From DATLZB01 sp035574175 (GTDB taxonomy: Bacteria > Pseudomonadota > Alphaproteobacteria > Rhizobiales > Hyphomicrobiaceae): a stretch of DNA of 15,069 bases. Below the pieces are notes generated by a model. That model saw only the letters and a list, made by a program, of their open reading frames with translations. It was not told where the DNA came from and ran no database searches. The stretch lies in contig DATLZB010000144.1 in NCBI GenBank assembly GCA_035574175.1, forward strand, positions 1 to 15,069, written 5' to 3'. Within the stretch, counting starts at the first letter, position 1, and every line of letters begins with the position of its first letter. This document shows, in pieces, positions 1-6,850 of this stretch. The position numbers were made by a program, and so were the translations under genes.

Positions 1-2
1 CA

Positions 3-422
3 ACCCTGTTCTCCGCGCCCGGGAGCACACGAGAGGTCGAGAGCGGAGCGCTCTTTGCTCCCCGTTTCGACGCCGACGGCCTGATCGCCGCGATCGTGAC
101 GGATGCGGCCTCCGGCGAGGTGTTGATGTTCGCCTTCATGAACGCCGAGGCATTGGCCCTTACGGTGAGCAGCGGGGTCGCTCATTTCTGGAGCCGGTCG
201 CGCAAGCGGCTGTGGCGCAAGGGGGAGGAAAGCGGCAACCAGTTCCGCGTTGTCGAAATGCGCACCGACTGCGACCAAGACGTCGTCTGGCTCCGGGTCG
301 AGGTGGAGGGCGCGGGACTTGCCTGCCACACCGGCCGCCGCTCCTGCTTCTATCGGCGGGTGGCGGTAGGGAGTGGTGCCAAGCCTTTGCCGCTCGAGTT
401 CTGCGACGAGAAAGGGAAGTGA
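3..422 (+). CDS. hisI: Phosphoribosyl-AMP cyclohydrolase, 5' end outside window
   Basis: HisI opens the adenine ring of phosphoribosyl-AMP, the third step of histidine biosynthesis, in the cytoplasm. Seen: the frame is open from the left edge and reads the N-terminal family block FDADGLIAAIVTDA, then VLMFAFMNAEAL, the FWSRSRKRLWRKG block, the metal-binding DCDQD motif, and ACHTGRRSCF with its conserved cysteines. These are the HisI signatures in the right order. There is no ATG, GTG or TTG upstream of GTG 96 in this frame. A start at GTG 96 would delete the conserved FDADGL block, so the true start is probably left of the window (or a non-standard codon). It is a stand-alone HisI with no HisE domain. 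The patatin gene follows on the same strand after a 230-bp gap in which I see no gene. Confidence 0.95.
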   Translation, partial: TLFSAPGSTREVESGALFAPRFDADGLIAAIVTDAASGEVLMFAFMNAEALALTVSSGVAHFWSRSRKRLWRKGEESGNQFRVVEMRTDCDQDVVWLRVEVEGAGLACHTGRRSCFYRRVAVGSGAKPLPLEFCDEKGK

Positions 423-652
423 TCGATCTCGAGGCGGCCATTCGGCCAACCCGGCATTGGTCGAGACGCACGGAGTGGCGCCACCGCTTGTTGGCCGCCT
501 TCAGCGCGGAATCATGGCATGGTAGCGAGGTCGTGACTTTGCTATCGAAGCTCCCGTAAGCACCTTACTGGTATGTCTGTTGCAGCGCAGCGGATTGTCA
601 GGCTGGGCGGGAGCGGCGGCCGCGGAGGTTGTGCACGCGGATGGGTTGATCG

Positions 653-1600
653 ATGGCTGGAACCAGGATCGGCATTGCGCTCGGTGGCGGAGCGGCCCGG
701 GGCTGGGCGCATATCGGCGTCCTCAGGGCGCTGCTCGAAGCAGGTATCGTGCCCGACCTGATCGCCGGCACCTCGATCGGGGCGGTGGTGGGCGGCTGCT
801 TTGCCGCAGGCAAGCTCGCCGAGCTCGAGGCCTTCGCTCGTGGGCTCACGCGCCGCAAGGTGTTCGGCTATCTCGACTTCAACTTCGCCGGCACCGGGCT
901 CATCACCGGGCAGCGACTGTGTGACCGCCTGCTCGAGCACCTGGGCGATCGGACGATCGAGGACCTGCCCGTGCCGTTCACGGCGGTGGCGACCGAAATT
1001 GGCTCGGGCCATGAGGTGTGGCTGTCGCGCGGGCCGATGGTCGACGCCATTCGTGCCTCCTACGCGCTTCCCGGCATTTTCCGGCCGGTCAGGATCAATG
1101 GGCGTTGGCTGTTCGACGGTGCACTGGTCAATCCCATCCCGGTCACCGTGTGCCGGGCGATGGGGGCGCGCTACGTGATCGCCGTCAACCTCAACACCGA
1201 TCTTTACGGACGCGGCACCGTGCTGCCCGAAATCGCCGCCCGCGAGGTCGAGGATGCACCGGCGGAGACCCTCGCCGAGGCTAAGGGTAACGGTCGTTCG
1301 GCGCTCAAGCTGCTGCAGCGCCAGCTGTTCGGCCGGGGTGAGGATGTGCCCGGCATCTCAACGGTGATGATCGACGCCTTCAACATCGTTCAGGACCGCA
1401 CTGCCCGCTCGCGACTTGCGGGTGATCCGCCCGACGCCATCATTACCCCGAGGCTCGGCGGCATCGGCCCATTCGACTTCTACCGGGCGGATGAACTGAT
1501 CGCGCGCGGGCACGCTGCGGTCCAGCGCGAGCTGGAAGATCTCGTGCACGAGCTCAATCTGCGCTCGCGGCTCGCACCCAAGGTGGCAGTGCCAAACTGA
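653..1600 (+). CDS. Patatin-like phospholipase (RssA/NTE-type)
   Basis: This is a predicted serine lipid acyl hydrolase of the bacterial patatin/RssA family, 315 aa and close to the length of E. coli RssA. Seen: the oxyanion-hole block GGGAARG at residues 11-17, the nucleophile elbow GTSIG with Ser41, and the catalytic DGA motif with Asp155, which together form the Ser-Asp dyad. The intervening SYALPGIFRPV is also a typical patatin block. The remaining C-terminal half (about residues 200-315) is helical and less conserved. No signal peptide or membrane segment is obvious, so it is probably cytoplasmic or peripheral to the membrane. The Shine-Dalgarno before ATG 653 is weak, but the N-terminal motif begins five residues in, which fixes the start. 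The substrate cannot be told from sequence. It converges with the CBS gene 122 bp downstream, and I see no clear terminator between them. Confidence 0.93.
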   Translation: MAGTRIGIALGGGAARGWAHIGVLRALLEAGIVPDLIAGTSIGAVVGGCFAAGKLAELEAFARGLTRRKVFGYLDFNFAGTGLITGQRLCDRLLEHLGDRTIEDLPVPFTAVATEIGSGHEVWLSRGPMVDAIRASYALPGIFRPVRINGRWLFDGALVNPIPVTVCRAMGARYVIAVNLNTDLYGRGTVLPEIAAREVEDAPAETLAEAKGNGRSALKLLQRQLFGRGEDVPGISTVMIDAFNIVQDRTARSRLAGDPPDAIITPRLGGIGPFDFYRADELIARGHAAVQRELEDLVHELNLRSRLAPKVAVPN

Positions 1601-1722
1601 GTACGGCGCGAGCTTCCTTGCGTCCTTCAGCGCGCTTGGCGACCTTCCGTTGCGCCTCTTCCCTCCGGCAAGGGGCATGAAGCGGTCGCTCGCGCTGCCT
1701 GCACGCCAGCGTTGCCCAGCGT

Positions 1723-2154
1723 TCATCCGGCGACGATGTAGCCTTTCAGCGCACTCGCCTCCATCTCGACCTCGGCGATGTGGTGCTTGACGACGTCGCC
1801 GATTGAAACGATGCCGACGAGCGCGCCGTTCTCCACTACTGGGAGGTGGCGGAAGCGGCCGGCGGTCATGGTGGCCATCAGCTGCTCGAGCGTATCGCTT
1901 TCCTGACAGCTCACGACCGATCGGGTCATCATGCTGGATACGGGCGCCTCAAGGCACTGGGCCCCCTTCTCGGCGATCGCCCGGATGATGTCGCGCTCCG
2001 AGACGATGCCGACGACCCTGCCATCGACGCCCGTAATCACCATGGCGCCGATGTTGCGGGACGCAAGTTGCCGGGCGACCTCCTCCAACGTCACGTCCGG
2101 CGTAACGGTGGCAACCGCACGACCCTTACCCTTGAGAATGGCGGCGACATTCAT
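1723..2154 (-). CDS. Twin CBS-domain protein
   Basis: A small cytoplasmic protein of 143 aa made of two CBS motifs (about residues 8-62 and 74-128), which form one Bateman module. Such modules usually bind adenosyl ligands such as AMP, ATP or SAM. Seen: the repeated signatures GRVVGIVSERDIIRAI and ALVGIVSIGDVV, and MMTRSVVSC opening the second repeat. It has no fused enzyme or DNA-binding domain, so it is a stand-alone sensor or partner protein. ATG 2154 is chosen because a strong GGGAGG lies 7 nt upstream on the - strand and the family block starts right after it. The frame stays open upstream to 2295, but that extension has no CBS similarity. The rhomboid gene lies upstream on the same strand, 189 bp away. 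Confidence 0.92.
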   Translation of the reverse strand: MNVAAILKGKGRAVATVTPDVTLEEVARQLASRNIGAMVITGVDGRVVGIVSERDIIRAIAEKGAQCLEAPVSSMMTRSVVSCQESDTLEQLMATMTAGRFRHLPVVENGALVGIVSIGDVVKHHIAEVEMEASALKGYIVAG

Positions 2155-2284
2155 TGCGCAACCTCCCAGGTCCGCGCGCCAGGCGGCGAGGGGTGCGGCA
2201 CGGGGCGAGGACCAGGGTGGACGCCGAGCGTCGAATACGTGCCTGAGCCTGACCAGCCTGCGCTGCCTTGCCTGATCCTCGAAC

Positions 2285-2299
2285 GGGGTTCTCAACCCC
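2285..2299. repeat. Perfect 6-bp inverted repeat between rhomboid and CBS genes
   Basis: GGGGTT-CTC-AACCCC lies 44 bp past the rhomboid stop codon and 130 bp upstream of the CBS start, both genes being on the - strand. It is followed by an AT-richer stretch (about 2300-2325) that stands out in this GC-rich window and could hold a promoter. There is no U-tract on the - strand, so an intrinsic terminator is not well supported. Confidence 0.35.
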
Positions 2300-2343
2300 T
2301 AATTGTCGAAGTATCCGTTAACTTCCGAGGGTGTGCAAGCAGC

Positions 2344-3066
2344 TCAGACAAACGGCCCTTCCTCCCCAGCGGATGCCCCGGTGACCTTCACGGGCCCCGT
2401 GTCGAAGGCGCCGAACGTCAGCAGCCCGGCAAGAAACCCGCCGATGTGGGCCTCCCAGGCGATGCCGTCGTTAGTGAGCAGGCCGCCGAGCCAGGAAGCG
2501 AACACCAGGTTCAGCACGATCCACACCACGACCGCCGCGAGCGCCCGGCGGTCGGTGAAGGTCGCCCACAACCCAAGCCGCGGCGCGTTCCAGGGTTCCT
2601 CGCGCAGCAGGTGGCGATCGGCCCCGCCGCCCGCGGCGAAGATCAGCCGGAACAGGGCCCCCATCAGACCCGATATGGCCCCCGACGCGCCCACCACCGG
2701 CGCTGCAAGGCCTGGGTTAACGGCGAGAAAGGTCAGCGCGCCGGCAGAGCCGCTCACGAAGCCGAGGCCGAGAAGACGCAGGGCACCGATGCGACGCGCC
2801 AGCGGGCTGCCAACCGCCAGCAGCCAGGCGCCATTGACGAGAAGGTGGGTCAAGTCCCCATGCAGCAGCATGTGCGTCAGGAACGAGGTGACGGCCGCAG
2901 TCGCGCCTCCCGGCAGCTGGTGGCCCGCCTCCGTGTAGCGGGCTGGGATGAAACCCATGGCCCGCACCAGCCAGGCATCATCCTCGGCAGTCAGGAGGCC
3001 GCGGCTCACGTGCACAAGCGCCAGAACGGCGAACATCCACGCGATGCTCGGCGGGACGTTCAACAC
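2344..3066 (-). CDS. Rhomboid-family intramembrane serine protease
   Basis: A multi-pass inner-membrane serine protease, 240 aa, that would cleave transmembrane substrates. Seen, numbering from GTG 3066: HGDLTHLLVN at residues 69-78, the rhomboid TM2 motif with conserved His74 and Asn78; GASGAISG with the nucleophile Ser128; and AHIGGFLAG with catalytic His207. The Ser-His dyad is intact. About six hydrophobic helices can be read. An insertion rich in charged residues (about 146-173) lies between the Ser helix and the next helix. The start is uncertain: GTG 3066 and TTG 3063 both sit behind AGGGA and give the N-terminus NVPPSIAWM common in this family. The first ATG (3036) would cut into TM1, and the open frame runs further back to 3210 without support. 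The PAS gene is divergent. Confidence 0.9.
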   Translation of the reverse strand: MLNVPPSIAWMFAVLALVHVSRGLLTAEDDAWLVRAMGFIPARYTEAGHQLPGGATAAVTSFLTHMLLHGDLTHLLVNGAWLLAVGSPLARRIGALRLLGLGFVSGSAGALTFLAVNPGLAAPVVGASGAISGLMGALFRLIFAAGGGADRHLLREEPWNAPRLGLWATFTDRRALAAVVVWIVLNLVFASWLGGLLTNDGIAWEAHIGGFLAGLLTFGAFDTGPVKVTGASAGEEGPFV

Positions 3067-3213
3067 AGGTTCCCTTGAATGCACGCGCAACCCCCGGCTC
3101 GTCGGCGGCACAACCCCTAGTCGCCCACGGCCCGGCCGGCAAGCCTTGGCGCGCATCAGGCGAGCCCGGCGAGCTGGCACGGAAGCTGCTCGGCAACCGG
3201 CAGAAACCACGGT

Positions 3214-3230
3214 GGTACGGGCGCAGTACC
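3214..3230. promoter_or_regulatory. Short dyad in the divergent rhomboid/PAS intergenic region
   Basis: GGTAC-N7-GTACC is a perfect 5-bp inverted repeat in the 232-bp region between the divergent rhomboid and PAS genes, where a repressor site could control both. The arms are short and I found no convincing -35/-10 pair beside it, so this is only a candidate. Confidence 0.2.
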
Positions 3231-3298
3231 GGTTTGGGACAGCCGTTCACGAGCTTCTCCGGGACCGGCCGCACCGCCACCAGGGCGAGAGCCGAGCG

Positions 3299-3937
3299 AT
3301 GCGACAGAGGACAAGCCAAATCCTTTACGCCTACTGGAACGAGACGCGCCGCGGCCGGCTCGCGCCACGCCGTTTCGACATCGAACCGGCGCGGCTCGCC
3401 GGTATCCTGGCCGAGACGCTGATCCTGGAGCGGGTGAGCGCCACGAACTACCCATTCCGCCTCGCCGGCACCCGCATCTGCGAGCAATTCCAGGCCGAGT
3501 TCCGCGGCAGCAACTTCCTCGACCTGTGGAGCGCGGGGGACCGCGCGTGCCTCGTCCAGAAGCTCCAGCTCATCGCCGAACAGGGCGGCGCGGCGGTGAT
3601 CGAATTCGAGGGCCGCGCCGGCGAGGGACGGATCGCCAAGTTCGAGGCGCTGCTGCTGCCGCTCTTTCATGCGCAACCGACCGTCGACCGTTTCCTGGGT
3701 TCGATCAGCTGCTTTCGAGCGCCGCTGTGGCTCGGTCGCGAGCCGATCAGCGAGGTGGTGCTGGAGCGCGTGGAGGTGGTATGGCCCGACGGGCGCCCGC
3801 ACAGTCTCATCGACAGGATGGACCGTCAGTCGCCGTTCCTGCCAGCGGAGCGGCAGGGCCGCCTGGTGCGCCTTGAGCGACGCGCGTTCCGCGTCTTCGA
3901 CGGCGGCCGCAGCGGGGGAGTCGGCCGCAAACCATGA
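3299..3937 (+). CDS. PAS_5-type PAS-domain protein
   Basis: A 212-aa cytoplasmic protein resembling the alphaproteobacterial single-PAS family (PF07310 type), with no output domain. Seen: the opening block QILYAYWNETRRGRLAPRR, typical of this family, then a central alpha/beta PAS-like segment (about residues 25-145) containing YPFRLAGTRICEQF, SNFLDLW and VDRFLGSI, and a polar C-terminus. ATG 3299 is chosen because the family block begins within seven residues. The frame is open further upstream to 2948, but that part overlaps the rhomboid gene antisense. A terminator-like hairpin at 4055-4078 separates it from the tandem-PilZ gene. PAS_5 and PilZ genes are often neighbours in Alphaproteobacteria (family knowledge). 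Ligand and partner are unknown. Confidence 0.82.
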   Translation: MRQRTSQILYAYWNETRRGRLAPRRFDIEPARLAGILAETLILERVSATNYPFRLAGTRICEQFQAEFRGSNFLDLWSAGDRACLVQKLQLIAEQGGAAVIEFEGRAGEGRIAKFEALLLPLFHAQPTVDRFLGSISCFRAPLWLGREPISEVVLERVEVVWPDGRPHSLIDRMDRQSPFLPAERQGRLVRLERRAFRVFDGGRSGGVGRKP

Positions 3938-4054
3938 GGGCCTTAGCGCGACGCCCGCTCCGCGATGTCCTGAAATCGATGCTCCGCTTAGCCCTTCGTT
4001 AAATCCTCCACGCCATAGTTGTCGCTCGAGCACCGCACCCCGGGCCACCGCCGC

Positions 4055-4078
4055 GGGCGGTCGGTCGCCGCCCATTTT
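4055..4078 (+). terminator. Candidate intrinsic terminator after the PAS gene
   Basis: GGGCGG-N7-CCGCCC forms a 6-bp all-GC stem followed by ATTTT. It lies 117 bp past the PAS stop codon and 25 bp before the PilZ start. The U-tract is short, so termination may be partial, or the element may act as an attenuator in the PilZ leader. Confidence 0.45.
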
Positions 4079-4102
4079 GCAGCGTAGGGCGCAACACGTG
4101 CC

Positions 4103-4744
4103 ATGCAGTCTCCGGCACCCCGCATCGCACAACCTGCCGCGAGCGCGCCCGCTTGCCTGGCCGCCGAGCGCCGACGGCACCGCCGCGTCGAGATAACTCT
4201 GCTCGGCCGCATCATGCGCGCCACCAGGCAAGAGTATCCCGCGAAGCTCATCGACATCTCGGTCGGCGGCGCGGCGATGATGTCGGCAGCAGCGGTCGAG
4301 ATCGGCGAGCGTATCGTCGCCTACTTCGATCACCTCGGCGGCATCGAGGGGCCGGTCGTGCGCACCTTCGACGGCGGCTTTGCCATGACCATTGCGGCAA
4401 GCCGCCACAAGCGCGAGAAGCTCGCCGCCCAGCTCACCTGGCTCATCAATCGCGATGAACTGCCCGAGAGCTTCGGTCGCCGGCACGAGCGTTACACGCT
4501 CGAGTCCTGCACGGCGACGCTCCGGATTGATGCGGAGACGCCGGCGGAGGCGCACGTGCGCGACGTTTCCATTTCGGGCGCGCTGCTCGAAACCGAGGCA
4601 CGGCCCGCGCTCGGATCGGAAGTCATGCTCGGCAAGCTACGCTGCCGCGTGGTGCGCCACCACGCCAAGGGCATCGCGGTCGAGTTCAAGGATGTGCAGG
4701 GATCGGAGTCGCTGCGTCGCCATTTCGGCCGAGGTCACGCATAG
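4103..4744 (+). CDS. Tandem PilZ-domain protein (predicted c-di-GMP receptor)
   Basis: A 213-aa cytoplasmic protein with two PilZ domains. Seen: domain 1 has the RxxxR motif at R24-R28 and DISVGG at 51-56 (DxSxxG); domain 2 has R126-R130 and DVSISG at 154-159 (DxSxxG). Both domains therefore keep the complete c-di-GMP binding signature. In many tandem-PilZ proteins one copy is degenerate. There is no membrane segment and no fused enzymatic or glycosyltransferase domain, so it probably works by protein-protein contact. ATG 4103 has only a weak AGGG upstream, but the N-terminal ~20 residues are low-complexity, so a slightly different start would not change the domains. The secreted LapG-like protease follows 111 bp later on the same strand. 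Confidence 0.9.
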   Translation: MQSPAPRIAQPAASAPACLAAERRRHRRVEITLLGRIMRATRQEYPAKLIDISVGGAAMMSAAAVEIGERIVAYFDHLGGIEGPVVRTFDGGFAMTIAASRHKREKLAAQLTWLINRDELPESFGRRHERYTLESCTATLRIDAETPAEAHVRDVSISGALLETEARPALGSEVMLGKLRCRVVRHHAKGIAVEFKDVQGSESLRRHFGRGHA

Positions 4745-4855
4745 CAGCGAACCGATCTGGATGCGGCGGGGCAACCGGCACTTTCCGCAGCGCGTTGAGA
4801 ACGCAAGTGCCGCCCGGAGCCAGGTGCGGGTGTGGTGTCTGATTGGGAGTGGTGT

Positions 4856-5497
4856 ATGAGAGCACTGCGTTGTTTGTTGCAGGTGGTCGTGCTCGGGCTG
4901 TTGCCGGCAGCGGCCGGCGCCGATCCGGTGCGACCGGAAGCCGGCGGCGTGCCATCGCCCTTCATGCGGGTGTACTCCAGCGCCTACCCACCATACGGGT
5001 TCGTCCAGTTCTGCCGCCGCTCGCCGGAAGAGTGCGTCGCCGGACTGCTCACCGAGAGTCGGATCGCGGCCACGCCGGCTCGGCTCAGCGAGCTCGACGA
5101 GATCAACCGCGCCGTCAACAGGGCGATCGCGCCCGCTACCGACCTCGACCTCTACGGCGTGCAGGAATACTGGACGCTGCCGGCGGATCGCGGCGACTGC
5201 GAGGACTACGCCATCCTCAAGCGCCATCTGTTGATCGCGAGAGGGTGGCCGGCGGGCGCGCTGCTGCTCACCGTGGTACGCGACGAGATCGGCGAGGGCC
5301 ATGCCGTGCTCACCGTGCGCACCACGCAAGGAGACTTCGTGCTCGACAACAAGAGGCCTGAGATCCGCATCTGGCACAAGACGGGCTACCAGTTCGTCAT
5401 GCGCCAGTCCTACGTCGATCCCAAGGCCTGGCTGTCGCTCGAGCCCAACGACGCCTACGGGCCGGCGCCGCTTACCGGCATGCCGCGCGAGGAGTAG
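4856..5497 (+). CDS. Secreted transglutaminase-like cysteine protease (BTLCP/DUF920, LapG-like)
   Basis: A predicted periplasmic cysteine protease of 213 aa in the family of LapG, which cleaves the N-terminus of large surface adhesins. Seen: a signal peptide (MRALRC, a hydrophobic stretch to about residue 20, AAAGA cleavage region), the block GFVQFCRRSPEEC, the catalytic GDCEDYA with Cys115, GHAVLTV with His149, and FVLDN with Asp164. The triad is therefore complete. The acidic residues around Cys115 match those that bind calcium in LapG (family knowledge). ATG 4856 has GGGAG 7 nt upstream; an in-frame start at 4832 would bury the signal peptide. No LapD-like receptor or RTX adhesin is in the window, so its substrate is unknown. 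It ends 5 bp from the convergent nrsF. Confidence 0.92.
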   Translation: MRALRCLLQVVVLGLLPAAAGADPVRPEAGGVPSPFMRVYSSAYPPYGFVQFCRRSPEECVAGLLTESRIAATPARLSELDEINRAVNRAIAPATDLDLYGVQEYWTLPADRGDCEDYAILKRHLLIARGWPAGALLLTVVRDEIGEGHAVLTVRTTQGDFVLDNKRPEIRIWHKTGYQFVMRQSYVDPKAWLSLEPNDAYGPAPLTGMPREE

Positions 5498-5502
5498 CGG
5501 CA
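5481..5502. repeat. Inverted repeat spanning the protease/nrsF convergent junction
   Basis: TGCCGC-N10-GCGGCA covers the protease stop codon and the whole 5-bp gap to the nrsF stop codon. It is symmetric, so both convergent transcripts would carry the stem. There is no U-tract on either strand, so termination is only a possibility. Confidence 0.3.
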
Positions 5503-6168
5503 TCACTTCGACACACCGAGCGGGCGCCAACCGATCAGACGCTCGCCTGCTAGACCCGCCAGTGGCGCGATGACCGCAACACTGCCGACGTGCCAGATGA
5601 GCACCATGATGCTGGCGTCCCGGAAGTGGAAGATCTGCATGCCGAAGTTGGCAATGGCGGCGACCGCCAGCGCGCCGAGCAGCAGGCTCGTCCGCGGATA
5701 AAGCGGTGCGCCGCGCCGCAGCATGAGGACCATGATGGCGGCCGGCGCAATGCCGATGACGGACGCAGCCGGAAGACACTCCCAATCCGGCCGGATGGCA
5801 AGCCCTTCGGGGCCAAGGCGGAGCCAGTCATCGATGCAACCGGCACCGACGCTTGCAAGCCACACTGCGAGCGGCGCGAGAGGCAGCAGCAGGAGGCGCC
5901 GATCGAAACCCGGGACAGTGCTGGCGAAGGCTGCGACCGCACCGGTGGCGGCGGTGGCAAAGGTGGCGGTCTGCTCGATCAAGAAGCGGACGTCGGCGAG
6001 CACATGTGCAGCGTCGACAATGGCAACCTTGCCCCAAACGACGGCAGCCACATATGGAAGAGACAGAGCGAGCCACAGCGCCGCCCTTCGCCACGGCGGC
6101 GCAAGCCGGCTGACGGGACGGACATCCGCGGATAGGCGCTTGATAAGCTCGTCGGTGTCGATGCTCAT
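5503..6168 (-). CDS. nrsF: NrsF-family membrane anti-sigma factor (DUF1109)
   Basis: NrsF proteins are inner-membrane negative regulators that hold an ECF sigma factor of the SigF type and release it on heavy-metal or oxidative stress, as described in Caulobacter. Seen: 221 aa, a short cytoplasmic N-terminus (TDELIKRLSADVRPV) typical of DUF1109, then about six hydrophobic segments, and two cysteines, Cys111 (GAGCIDDW) and Cys131 (WECLPA). A conserved cysteine pair is implicated in metal sensing in the Caulobacter protein. The start ATG overlaps the sigF stop by 4 nt (ATGA), so the two are translationally coupled. The pairing with an ECF sigma gene and the divergent bufferin operon supports the call strongly. 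Confidence 0.93.
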   Translation of the reverse strand: MSIDTDELIKRLSADVRPVSRLAPPWRRAALWLALSLPYVAAVVWGKVAIVDAAHVLADVRFLIEQTATFATAATGAVAAFASTVPGFDRRLLLLPLAPLAVWLASVGAGCIDDWLRLGPEGLAIRPDWECLPAASVIGIAPAAIMVLMLRRGAPLYPRTSLLLGALAVAAIANFGMQIFHFRDASIMVLIWHVGSVAVIAPLAGLAGERLIGWRPLGVSK

Positions 6169-6746
6169 GCCTTCGTCCCGAGCGCCCTGCGCAGGGCGCC
6201 CATCGCCCGGTGCACTGCAACTTTCAGAGCGCTCACGGTCATACCGCTCGCTGCCGCGGCCTCCTTCAGTGACAGTTCCTTAAGCTTGGTCAGTTCGACG
6301 GCCCGCCGCTGCCCCGGGGGAAGGTTCGCCAATGCCCGTGCCAGGGCCTCGCCGTCGCCGAAGCTCTCCTCACCAAAGCTCTCGATAAGCCTATTCGCAC
6401 TGACCAGGGCGAAAGTTTCCGGCAGCTCGCCATTGGCAACCTCGTTGGCGGCGCCGCGCGCGTGGCGCCGGGCCCAGTCGGCGATGCGATTGCGGGCAAT
6501 GGCCAGCAGCCAGGGCATGAACGGACGGGTGGGATCGTAGGTCGCCCGCGCGGCGTGCAGCGAGAGGAGGATGTCCTGAACGAGGTCTTCAACGTCGCAC
6601 GGCTCGAGCCGCCGGCGGTGCTTCACGGCGCGACGCAGCCGTGGCGTCACGAGTCGGAGCAGTTCGCCGTAGGCGGCGCCGTCGCCCTCCTGCGCGCGGG
6701 CCATGAGTTCGGCAAGGCACCGGTCCTGCTCGCTGTCGTCAAGCAT
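6165..6746 (-). CDS. sigF: ECF sigma factor, SigF-type
   Basis: An RNA polymerase sigma factor of 193 aa that should direct transcription of the divergent bufferin operon. Seen: region 2 at about residues 26-97, including the DVEDLVQDILLSLH helix and FMPWLLAIARNRIADWARR for -10 recognition; a linker; and region 4 at about 135-190, including LPPGQRRAVELTKLKELSLKE and the VSALKVAVHRAMGALR recognition helix. ATG 6746 is chosen because an AGGTGG lies about 10 nt upstream and the following residues fit the family N-terminus. The frame extends back to 6839, but this would run through the SigF-type promoter on the other strand. nrsF follows with a 4-nt overlap. I found no GTAAC-N16-CGAA motif facing sigF itself, so autoregulation through the same motif is not evident. 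Confidence 0.93.
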   Translation of the reverse strand: MLDDSEQDRCLAELMARAQEGDGAAYGELLRLVTPRLRRAVKHRRRLEPCDVEDLVQDILLSLHAARATYDPTRPFMPWLLAIARNRIADWARRHARGAANEVANGELPETFALVSANRLIESFGEESFGDGEALARALANLPPGQRRAVELTKLKELSLKEAAAASGMTVSALKVAVHRAMGALRRALGTKA

Positions 6747-6792
6747 GTCGAGACGCCACCTGCAGTCCTCATAGCCGCCAGCGCGCCGGAGT

Positions 6793-6818
6793 GTAACTTT
6801 TTTCGACCTCACCTCGAA
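6793..6818 (+). promoter_or_regulatory. SigF-type ECF promoter for the bufferin operon
   Basis: GTAACT (6793-6798), exactly 16 bp, then CGAA (6815-6818). This matches, with one mismatch in the -35, the GTAACC-N16-CGAA motif I recall for Caulobacter SigF. It points at bufA1, whose start codon is 78 bp past the -10. A start of transcription near 6825 would give a leader of about 70 nt containing the hairpin at 6851-6872. Confidence 0.75.
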
Positions 6819-6834
6819 ATCAACGTCAGGTGAG
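6801..6834. promoter_or_regulatory. Two overlapping dyads across the SigF-type promoter
   Basis: TTTCGA-N7-TCGAAA (6801-6819) sits in the spacer and covers the -10. CTCACCT-N13-AGGTGAG (6808-6834) begins in the spacer and ends past the likely transcription start. Both are perfect inverted repeats. They could be operators for a DNA-binding regulator acting on top of SigF, or on the divergent sigF gene. No such regulator gene is in the window. Confidence 0.4.
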
Positions 6835-6850
6835 CCCAAACCGGCTCGCC

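Noticed and set aside
556..568. GTAAG-CAC-CTTAC inverted repeat in the hisI-patatin gap
   Set aside because: Arms of only 5 bp with no promoter elements beside it. I see nothing else in 423-652.
1601..1722. Terminator between the convergent patatin and CBS genes
   Set aside because: Only a short AGCGCGCT palindrome and a partial CCAGCGTT duplication are visible; there is no stem with a U-tract on either strand.
1846..3078. 410-codon open frame on +, antisense to the CBS and rhomboid genes
   Set aside because: Its sequence is low-complexity and rich in Arg, Gly, Pro and Gln with no family motif, whereas both - strand genes have clear signatures. High GC removes stops from antisense frames.
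2978..4555. 525-codon open frame on -, across the PAS and PilZ genes
   Set aside because: No recognisable motif, and it is antisense to two genes with intact domain signatures.
4760..4859. 32-codon ORF whose stop overlaps the protease start (ATGA)
   Set aside because: No ribosome site and an ordinary high-GC composition. The protease has its own GGGAG. A leader peptide is possible but not supported.
4637..5785. 382-codon open frame on -, across the LapG-like protease and the end of nrsF
   Set aside because: It overlaps three better-supported genes and shows biased composition without any domain.
6795..6823. Possible sigma-70 promoter for sigF on - (TTGATT-N17-AAAGTT)
   Set aside because: The -10 matches TATAAT at only two positions, and the AT-rich run is better explained by the SigF-type promoter on the other strand.
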